From: a virus
Direction: 5' to 3' (one strand)
DNA length: 30,183 nt
Virus record (IMG/VR): IMGVR_UViG_3300022707_002102
Coordinates: 1 to 30,183 of that record
Under the pieces are notes generated by a model. That model was not told the DNA's origin and ran no database searches. It worked only from the letters and a program-made list of their open reading frames with translations. Of this stretch, positions 24,403-30,183 are shown in pieces (positions within the stretch are counted from its first letter, which is position 1; each line of letters starts with the position of its first letter). Position numbers and translations under genes: made by a program.

Positions 24403-24713
24403 CAGATTTTTTCCGCTAGCAATAATTTAGTAATCTCAAGCCCATCTGGCTCATCATCTTTTATAAAATAGTCCTTACCATCTATCTCAATAATATCATT
24501 AAACTTTGGATTTATTAATCCAGTTCTTATCCAAGCAATGGGCTTCTCTGCCCCATATGATTTGCCATCAAAATCAATCTGTTGATGACGAGCATTAAAA
24601 ATAACTTTAATGGGCTGGGATGATCCAACAATAGGTTTGAAAATAGCTGGAAACTCATTTTCAAATATATTCAGGAGTGCATCTCCCAGCCCATCAAAAA
24701 GAGGTGTAGGCAT
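24402..24713 (-). CDS. Head-tail attachment protein (gpFII-like)
   Basis: A 103-residue protein. It starts with a helix (LFDGLGDALLNIFENEFPAI) and continues as a small beta-barrel: PIKVIFNARHQQIDFDGKSY, then PIAWIRTGLINPKFNDIIEI and DGKDYFIKDDEPDGL. This matches the lambda gpFII / prophage connector plan, in which the protein completes the head after DNA packaging and offers a surface for the tail. Gene order (capsid, this gene, terminator) agrees. It ends one base into the next start and follows the capsid stop closely. lambda gpFII has 117 residues. Confidence 0.65.
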   Translation of the reverse strand: MPTPLFDGLGDALLNIFENEFPAIFKPIVGSSQPIKVIFNARHQQIDFDGKSYGAEKPIAWIRTGLINPKFNDIIEIDGKDYFIKDDEPDGLEITKLLLAEKI

Positions 24714-24715
24714 AA

Positions 24716-25741
24716 TTAAGAACTTGTAATCTTAAGAACTGCCGCAGGCCTCACATTAATGAACAAAGGATTAGTTTCAATCAATTGATCAACCCACCTA
24801 TTATATTTAAAATCTGGAGCAATCTTAGCATAGAATTGTTGGCCCAGAGTATTAACAGTTTCCAGGAAATCACCAGGAGCAAAGAATGTTCTATACATTC
24901 CTGGGACACCTACTGGGAACATTATTGCTTCATCATCCTCAACAATGCCAAGGCCAGCAGTTGGTAGATTTCGAAGGCCATAATATTCCTGCCATGTAAC
25001 TCCACCAAAAGTGAAAGGAACTTCCCTTTTATCATTCCTAAGATCTTGGGCATCACTAAAGTTCAAGAATGTATCCCTAACTGATGGATGCTTAATGAAA
25101 TCATCAAAGAAATCACGACCACAAAGAGCCATAACTCCAGTGAATGGAATACCATCAAGTGTATCCTTTATAACCCTCAAAGCCTTTTGTGTTCTAGTAC
25201 GAACATCAAGAGTAGCAGAAGAAAGATTATAATCAAAAGTCTGTTGGGTTACATCAAAAAGATCAAAGAAATTTTCAATAACTGAACCATCAGAGTCCAA
25301 AAGAATGCCTCTAAGGGCATTCAATCTATGAACTTCATATGTTGGTGCAATTGATAAATTAAGCATTTCATTAAAAGTTGTATTAATCTTATCAGCAACA
25401 GACTCAAGAAGTGAAGTTCCAGCCTTACGCTTTCCAAAAAGTGAACCTGCCATAATCCTATCTTCAAATTCAAGATGAGGTATTTTCACTGTACGGCTAG
25501 TATTTTTTGGATTTTTCGTTTTACGTTGAGGTGGTGAACCACGTTCACTTGTTTGTAAAATTTGCAGGACACCTTTGGTAATATCTATGGCAACAGTATC
25601 AGTTTCTACACCTTCTACCAGCCCATCAAAAAGTCCCATTTGACCAAGAGTTGATTCAACAAATGGTAACTCTTCAACAGCAGCTGTCAAGTTAACAAAG
25701 TTAAAAGCATCTCCAGTAAATACATCATTCATCAATGGCAT
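24716..25741 (-). CDS. Major capsid protein (lambda gpE family)
   Basis: A 341-residue shell protein, the same length as lambda gpE. Recognisable parts include the N-terminal NDVFTGDAFNFVNLTAAVEE, the RIMAGSLFGKRKAGTSLLES segment after a strand-rich loop, and the middle LNALRGILLDSDGSVIENFF, all typical of the Phage_cap_E family with an HK97-like fold. AFNPRDFF-type and PGMYRTFFAPGDFLETVNTL then VDQLIETNPLFINVRPAAVL segments finish the protein. GGGAGGA lies eight bases before the ATG, a strong site that fits the need for hundreds of copies. It is preceded by decoration protein D and followed by the connector. Confidence 0.93.
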   Translation of the reverse strand: MPLMNDVFTGDAFNFVNLTAAVEELPFVESTLGQMGLFDGLVEGVETDTVAIDITKGVLQILQTSERGSPPQRKTKNPKNTSRTVKIPHLEFEDRIMAGSLFGKRKAGTSLLESVADKINTTFNEMLNLSIAPTYEVHRLNALRGILLDSDGSVIENFFDLFDVTQQTFDYNLSSATLDVRTRTQKALRVIKDTLDGIPFTGVMALCGRDFFDDFIKHPSVRDTFLNFSDAQDLRNDKREVPFTFGGVTWQEYYGLRNLPTAGLGIVEDDEAIMFPVGVPGMYRTFFAPGDFLETVNTLGQQFYAKIAPDFKYNRWVDQLIETNPLFINVRPAAVLKITSS

Positions 25742-25759
25742 AATCTAAATCCTCCCAGA

Positions 25760-26128
25760 TTAAGTTCTTACGATGATGCCGAGAGCTTCAAGCTGAGCAT
25801 CAATGGTTGCAATTTGCGTAGGTGTTGAACCTGTAGGATATATAAGTTGAGATCCAAAGACCTCTGCATCTCTTACATGTCCAACTCCATCCACTGCAGC
25901 TAATGTAGCATCTACTCTATCAAACAACACAGCAGCTGCTACCTCTGTGCCATCTGTCTCTGCAAGATCTATTTGTTTGAATTCACCAGGTGAAGCAGTA
26001 ATTTCACCCAGAATAGTTCCAACAGATAAATCACCAGCAGCAACAATTATTGCTTCACGACTTCTATGGCCATTTGCTTCCGATACAATGTGAAAGCCAC
26101 GACCTCTTTTTTCTTCAAGTGTAGACAT
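25760..26128 (-). CDS. Head decoration protein (lambda gpD family)
   Basis: A 122-residue protein of the gpD family, which trimerises on the expanded capsid and stabilises it. The pattern is clear: SREAIIVAAGDLSVGTILGE, then AAAVLFDRVDATLAAVDGVG, then RDAEVFGSQLIYPTG and a C-terminal helix IATIDAQLEALGIIVRT. Lambda gpD is 110 residues. AAGGAG precedes the ATG. It lies between protease/scaffold and capsid genes as in lambda. Confidence 0.9.
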   Translation of the reverse strand: MSTLEEKRGRGFHIVSEANGHRSREAIIVAAGDLSVGTILGEITASPGEFKQIDLAETDGTEVAAAVLFDRVDATLAAVDGVGHVRDAEVFGSQLIYPTGSTPTQIATIDAQLEALGIIVRT

Positions 26129-26140
26129 TTGTCAATCTCC

Positions 26141-26698
26141 TTATTTTGACGTTTTATCAAATTTCTCACGTTTGGCTTTTGCATCAGCAACCATTAAATC
26201 CCCATCAGCTTTTTCAAGTTCACTAAGACTTTCTTGAACTGACTCAGGGTCATAACTTGAAGAGATTTCAGGTTCATCTTTTGATGCCTCTTCAATTAGT
26301 GTTTTCTGAACATCAGAAATTGAAGTGCCTGCTTTGATAAATTCTTCAGCTCTATTAGGCTTACCAGCAAGTTCACAGGCTTGTTTAATTGTTCCTTCAG
26401 TATTAAGCTTTTCTTTGACTTGTTCAATAGTCATATCTGATTCAATATAATGTGCTGCTAAATTTGCAACTCCTGCCTTTGCACAATGAGTAGCAATAGC
26501 TGATGCACGTTTTACAGGATCAACAGAAACAGAAGCATCTGGTGTATCTTTAGATTTTTCTTCTGCTTCATCTTTAACTACTTCTTCAGCTGCATCTTCA
26601 TTATCATTCTCAAGATTAAGATCAGCTACATTGTCACCTTCATCTTCAGCTGTAGCAGAATCATCTTCCATATTCTCTTTTACTTTTTTCTTAAACAT
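26141..26698 (-). CDS. Predicted internal-start scaffold (Nu3-like)
   Basis: Within the protease gene an in-frame ATG (26698, codon 298) is preceded by AGAAAGG with seven bases of spacing. The product would be 185 residues: a basic start (MFKKKVKEN), an acidic stretch (EDEGDNV, NDNEDAAEEVVKDEAEEKSK) and a helical end (SYDPESVQESLSELEKADGD). Lambda makes its Nu3 scaffold from the 3' part of C by the same trick, and this gene has the same position. Separate translation is predicted, not shown. Confidence 0.62.
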   Translation of the reverse strand: MFKKKVKENMEDDSATAEDEGDNVADLNLENDNEDAAEEVVKDEAEEKSKDTPDASVSVDPVKRASAIATHCAKAGVANLAAHYIESDMTIEQVKEKLNTEGTIKQACELAGKPNRAEEFIKAGTSISDVQKTLIEEASKDEPEISSSYDPESVQESLSELEKADGDLMVADAKAKREKFDKTSK

Positions 26699-27589
26699 CT
26701 GAATGCCTTTCTGTTTTGTTTCAATTTGAAAATCTGTATTCACTAATTCTCTTAATAGATCATCAAATGATATAATTCCATCAACAAAATTAATATTAAC
26801 TGCCTGTTCTGAAAAAATCAAGGCTGCTTGAGTATCAATTACAGATTGTTTTGAAATCCCTCTCATTTCTGCAACTTGCTCTACAAAAATATTGCCAAGA
26901 GTATCTACACGATCTTGTAGCAAAGTCAATGCTTGCTTGCTTAATGGGAAGTCAGAACTTAATTCATCCTTTCTATCTCCAGCAGTTATATTTGTTACTT
27001 TTATCCCTGCTTTTTTATTTGCATCAGAAAAATCTACGTGCTGAATTATAACGCCAACAGATCCAACCCCACCAGTCTCTGTCATAAAAAAGTCTCCAGC
27101 AGCGACACCTAGAGAAAATGCACCAGAAAATGCAGAGCCATTAGCAATAGCAAAAACAGGCTTAACTGTATCATTAACTTCACGAATTAATTTTGCCAAA
27201 TCAAAATTGCCTTCAACTTCCCCACCACCAGAATCAATATCAAGCAATATCTTATTCACCATAGGATCATTAACAGCAATAAGCAATTCTTGCCTTATAC
27301 TTGCATAGCTTTGTATTCCTGAAGCAGAATCAATAAATCCACCTCTATGAACAAGACTTCCAACTATAGGAATTATAGCAACATCTTCAACTCTTGTTAT
27401 TACTTCTCTTTTTGGTTCATCCTCATCATCAAGGTGCTTGCTCATCTCAATATTTATTTCAAGATCACCATTCATCCTTTTCTCAAGATAATGGTTCATA
27501 GTCTCAGCTCTACCCTGTTCAAGCAAAAGTGGAGTATTAAAAAGCCTTTCAGCAAGGTGGCCTTCAAGTAAAAAATTATTCTTCATCAT
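26141..27589 (-). CDS. S49 head maturation protease with C-terminal scaffold (lambda gpC-like)
   Basis: A 482-residue serine protease of the S49/SppA type. The core holds ILLDIDSGGGEVEGNFDLAK (114-133), GSAFSGAFSLGVAA (151-164) with nucleophile S155, TGGVGSVGVI (172-181) and ITAGDRKDEL (201-210) with likely general base K207. The last 185 residues are very acidic, then helical, and look like a scaffold; an internal in-frame start at M298 has its own ribosome site. As in lambda C/Nu3, the protease would trim head proteins and be lost on maturation. AGGAG inside the portal end serves the start; the second ATG (27586) has the better spacing. The gene overlaps the portal by 14 bases. Confidence 0.9.
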   Translation of the reverse strand: MMKNNFLLEGHLAERLFNTPLLLEQGRAETMNHYLEKRMNGDLEINIEMSKHLDDEDEPKREVITRVEDVAIIPIVGSLVHRGGFIDSASGIQSYASIRQELLIAVNDPMVNKILLDIDSGGGEVEGNFDLAKLIREVNDTVKPVFAIANGSAFSGAFSLGVAAGDFFMTETGGVGSVGVIIQHVDFSDANKKAGIKVTNITAGDRKDELSSDFPLSKQALTLLQDRVDTLGNIFVEQVAEMRGISKQSVIDTQAALIFSEQAVNINFVDGIISFDDLLRELVNTDFQIETKQKGIQMFKKKVKENMEDDSATAEDEGDNVADLNLENDNEDAAEEVVKDEAEEKSKDTPDASVSVDPVKRASAIATHCAKAGVANLAAHYIESDMTIEQVKEKLNTEGTIKQACELAGKPNRAEEFIKAGTSISDVQKTLIEEASKDEPEISSSYDPESVQESLSELEKADGDLMVADAKAKREKFDKTSK

Positions 27590-29270
27590 TATCTCCTGTT
27601 GGGAAATTTGTGGTTGTTTCTTCTGGCTCTACATCATTTAATATATCATCTGGGTCAGAAGACTGTACAACCCCAGCAGAGCTAACAACCTCAGCATTAC
27701 TATCAAATATAAGTTGATGTTCAACTTCCCTGTCTTTCTCTTCCCTAAATTTTAAATCAACCTCAGCAGGGACTTTACCCATTTTAGTAAGGATCTCTGA
27801 ACGAGTGACCAACCCAGATCTAATTTGTCTAATCTGAGTATTGACTTCTTGCAATGGATTAAGGAATTCCCAAGGATCTGGTATCCATTTTGCCCTTTGT
27901 GCTTGCCGTAAAGTCATCCCTGTGGGGAAAACCAATTCACCAGAAAGAGCTGCCAAACGAATAAATTCTTTATATACTTGACGATAGAACTGATGAGAAA
28001 TAATATTTTTTTGATAATTTATAGCTATGCGTTTAAATTCTAACATAGCAGCTCTAACTGTTCTATCACTACCAGCACTAGAATAATCTCCAGTAAGCTG
28101 CTCATATAAAATATTTATACTTGCCGAAAGCATCAGCAATTGTGATCTCATAAATTGTTTAAAATTTATTCCAACATCAGCAGGTTCAGAAAACCTAACA
28201 TCATAACCAAGGGGAAGGATGGGAAATGTTCCAGGCTCCAAAGCCTCTATGTGAATGTCATCTTCTTGTTCATCAGCTTCTTCACCATTAACTTGTTCAG
28301 TAATAAATGGATTAAGATTTTCCATTCCAGGTTGATAAGTTATGAACCCACCTATAAGAGCAGCGCACTTTTTCCTAACAAGTTCAGCATCCATATATGC
28401 ATCTAAATCTGCTAACTGTATCAATGCTTGTGCTAAAATTGGAAGACCCCTAACTTCATTGGGCCTTCTTACATCATGTATATGAATAATTTGCCTAGCA
28501 TCTACTGGGATTGTATCTGCTGATCTTTGAATTTGCATTTGGAATGTTGCAAATTCTCCAGGGTGACTTTGAAATACATGATAGCGGGTTATTGATCCAA
28601 AAGGTGTAAATTCAATTCCACCAATTATAGCATTGTTGCCATTCTTTTCATTCTTGAATGTTGGAACTTGTTCAGCCTCAAGCAGTTGTAGTTGTAAAGG
28701 AACAACAAGATTATCTTCAGGCCTTCTTGTTCTAAGTCTCACAAAGCAATCTCCACCCTCAAGCATTGATCTAAATGTAAGGGCTTCAAATCCTGCAAGA
28801 TTTAGCTTTCCAGCTGAGTCAACTTCCTCTGACCAATCTGCCCAAAGCTCTTCAATTTGTTTATTAAATTCTACATCTGGTGAATTTGCTTGCAGCTTCT
28901 GTCCACAGCCCACAACATTACTAACCAATATATCAACAGATCTCTTAGCATAAGCATTAGTTAAAACTGCATATCGTGATCTTTTTCTTGCTACTGTTGC
29001 ATTTGATATTGTAGTAGTCATTGGGCCAGAGCCAAGCCCAGGGATCTCTTTGCCTCTTCTCCCTTGCTCTGATGCAAAATCAACTTGCACAACTGCAGAA
29101 TTATTTGATCCATTGCCAAGGTTAAAAGGATCTGCAGACATCTTTGTCATTTTTGATGTAATTGATTTTTGACTAATTCTTTCTCTTTGAACTAAGATCT
29201 TTGTTGAAGGCTTTTCTTTGGGAGCAGCCTTTTTTCTAGTAGTTGTTTTTTTAGTTTTGGGTGTTGACAC
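27576..29270 (-). CDS. Portal protein (lambda gpB family)
   Basis: A 564-residue subunit of the dodecameric portal through which DNA is packaged. The family pattern is visible: TNAYAKRSVDILVSNVVGCG (103-122), LTFRSMLEGGDCFVRLRTRR (about 163-182), RQIIHIHDVRRPNEVRGLPI and SSAGSDRTVRAAMLEFKRIA, all Phage_portal_2-like. The first 45 residues are Lys/Thr-rich and probably disordered. The start is GTG 29270 with GAGGG seven bases upstream, and it overlaps gpW by 20 bases. Lambda gpB is 533 residues and is partly processed by gpC; processing here is unknown. Confidence 0.92.
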   Translation of the reverse strand: MSTPKTKKTTTRKKAAPKEKPSTKILVQRERISQKSITSKMTKMSADPFNLGNGSNNSAVVQVDFASEQGRRGKEIPGLGSGPMTTTISNATVARKRSRYAVLTNAYAKRSVDILVSNVVGCGQKLQANSPDVEFNKQIEELWADWSEEVDSAGKLNLAGFEALTFRSMLEGGDCFVRLRTRRPEDNLVVPLQLQLLEAEQVPTFKNEKNGNNAIIGGIEFTPFGSITRYHVFQSHPGEFATFQMQIQRSADTIPVDARQIIHIHDVRRPNEVRGLPILAQALIQLADLDAYMDAELVRKKCAALIGGFITYQPGMENLNPFITEQVNGEEADEQEDDIHIEALEPGTFPILPLGYDVRFSEPADVGINFKQFMRSQLLMLSASINILYEQLTGDYSSAGSDRTVRAAMLEFKRIAINYQKNIISHQFYRQVYKEFIRLAALSGELVFPTGMTLRQAQRAKWIPDPWEFLNPLQEVNTQIRQIRSGLVTRSEILTKMGKVPAEVDLKFREEKDREVEHQLIFDSNAEVVSSAGVVQSSDPDDILNDVEPEETTTNFPTGDNDEE

Positions 29271-29529
29271 TATTGAACCCTCTATTCCTTGTTGTTATTC
29301 TGACCTGCTTCTTACGTGGTGTTGCCCCTGTCAAAGCACCTCTATCACAAAGTTCATTGCGCAACATAGTTATTCTTTGCTCAAGTTCTCTTGTGGATGC
29401 AAATTGAAGTTGTTGATCCTTGTACATGGCCAGTCTTGTGCCCTGAGCATACATTCTTTCAAGCTGCTTAAGAAGATCAAGCAATTCTTGGTCTGTCCAG
29501 ATACTACCACTAAATAAATTTGATGCCAT
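29251..29529 (-). CDS. Head-tail joining protein gpW
   Basis: A 92-residue helical protein. LLDLLKQLERMYAQGTRLAM then FASTRELEQRITMLRNELCD matches the two-helix gpW fold, with the beta hairpin between them (KDQQLQF). After the fold about 25 residues form a basic extension (RKKQVRITTRNRG) absent from lambda gpW (68 residues). gpW sits under the portal and is needed for tail attachment. It lies between terminase and portal as in lambda, with GGATAGG close before the ATG, and overlaps the portal start by 20 bases. Confidence 0.85.
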   Translation of the reverse strand: MASNLFSGSIWTDQELLDLLKQLERMYAQGTRLAMYKDQQLQFASTRELEQRITMLRNELCDRGALTGATPRKKQVRITTRNRGFNSVNTQN

Positions 29530-29532
29530 TTC

Positions 29533-30183
29533 CTATCCATTAACAAAACTAGATTTAGCCACACGAGCTTTTCTTTTCTTTGGCCTTGCTCTGTGTGGAT
29601 CTTCTTGTAACGCAGTTTGTTTTAATTCTGCCTTATTTTTTTCTGAAAGTAAAATAAACTTTCTATTTTTAATCATAGTGTTCAGATCCATCCCCATAGA
29701 TTGAAGACCACAAAGTGCTGCATATCCATAGACACGACAATCAAAAGCCTCATTCCTAGCCTTCTTGGGATTTTCCCAAACATGAATTTGTCTGGAGCCT
29801 TTCCATTTCTTTACTCGCCTTTCTGCTGTCAGCTGCTTGAACCAATCTTGCTCACGATCTTTTGGGAAATGGCAATAGCCTGGACCATTATCTTTAAGCA
29901 GAAGCCTTTGAAATACAACGCTTTTTGCAGCATCCACTCCGACATTGTAGAATGGAATTTGAATCTTTGCACCCCTAGAAGGATTGCGAGGCCAGACAGG
30001 ATAGCTTCTGCCATCACCCCCAATCCCACGAATAGGCCAGACACGATTATTAATCCTGTGGCGACAATAATTAGCCACATGCTGAGTGTGGCCACCACCA
30101 AGATCAACAGTGCCAGCGACAATGTGAGTGTAAGAACCATCTTTATATTTAAAACGTTGCATAATATATTCATCAAATCTCTT
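29533..30183 (-). CDS. Terminase large subunit (lambda gpA family), C-terminal part, cut by window edge
   Basis: The frame is open to the right edge of the window, so the ATPase domain lies outside; 217 residues are visible. They are the nuclease domain and C-terminal region of gpA-type terminases: GTVDLGGGHTQHVANYCRHR holds the first acidic catalytic residue (the D of DLGGGHT, equivalent to CIDSGGH-type sites), WPIRGIGGDGRSYP and IPFYNVGVDAAKSVVFQRLL follow, and KARNEAFDCRVYGYAALCGL is the usual DCR-Y-A-AL site. The enzyme cuts concatemers and packages DNA into the portal. The tail is very basic (RPKKRKARVAKS) where lambda gpA binds the portal. The small subunit gene is not in the window. 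Confidence 0.9.
   Translation of the reverse strand, partial: KRFDEYIMQRFKYKDGSYTHIVAGTVDLGGGHTQHVANYCRHRINNRVWPIRGIGGDGRSYPVWPRNPSRGAKIQIPFYNVGVDAAKSVVFQRLLLKDNGPGYCHFPKDREQDWFKQLTAERRVKKWKGSRQIHVWENPKKARNEAFDCRVYGYAALCGLQSMGMDLNTMIKNRKFILLSEKNKAELKQTALQEDPHRARPKKRKARVAKSSFVNG

Noticed and set aside
1-30183. Integrase, repressor, attachment site, tRNA or defence island
   Set aside because: I looked for these and found no supporting sequence; lifestyle (temperate or lytic) cannot be decided from this window.

Overview
This window is part of the genome of a tailed, lambda-type siphophage (or a related prophage). The head genes have the lambda order and families: terminase gpA, gpW, portal gpB, S49 protease/scaffold gpC, decoration gpD, capsid gpE, gpFII-like. 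A tail tube, a tail chaperone pair with an apparent -1 frameshift, a tape measure, tip proteins and repeat-rich fibres follow. The two-component Rz/Rz1 spanin points to a Gram-negative host. The DNA is AT-rich and strikingly poor in CpG; arginine is mostly AGA/AGG. From memory, the mix of lambda-like head genes with a phage DnaE-type polymerase, a SNF2 helicase, a VRR-NUC-like nuclease and an Nmad5-like protein recalls Chi/Nazgul-type phages (Casjensviridae). I could not check this.

Layout. Positions 1-6360 (+ strand) form a replication/DNA metabolism block: the tail end of a DEDDh exonuclease, an Nmad5-like protein, a DNA polymerase III alpha-like polymerase with a degenerate PHP domain, a 61-residue protein, a short promoter-bearing gap, a DUF3489-like small protein, a SNF2 ATPase and a PD-(D/E)XK nuclease. 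Most of these genes overlap or nearly touch.

Positions 6357-30183 (- strand) form the late block, transcribed right to left: terminase (cut by the window edge), head, tail tube, tape measure, tail tip, fibres and accessory tail proteins, then lysis (TM/coiled-coil protein, GH108 endolysin, two-TM holin candidate, Rz, Rz1). The two blocks meet tail to tail, and their stop codons overlap by two bases.

How it works together: the left block would supply a phage replicase (polymerase plus separate proofreading exonuclease) and a helicase/nuclease pair. The right block builds a capsid with lambda-like maturation (protease with an internal-start scaffold), a long flexible tail whose length is set by the 848-residue tape measure, and an adhesion apparatus made of modular beta-rich repeats. 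It then lyses the cell by holin-endolysin-spanin. The window is gene-dense, with no gene-free stretch over 300 bases. I saw no tRNA, IS element, CRISPR array, integrase or attachment site.
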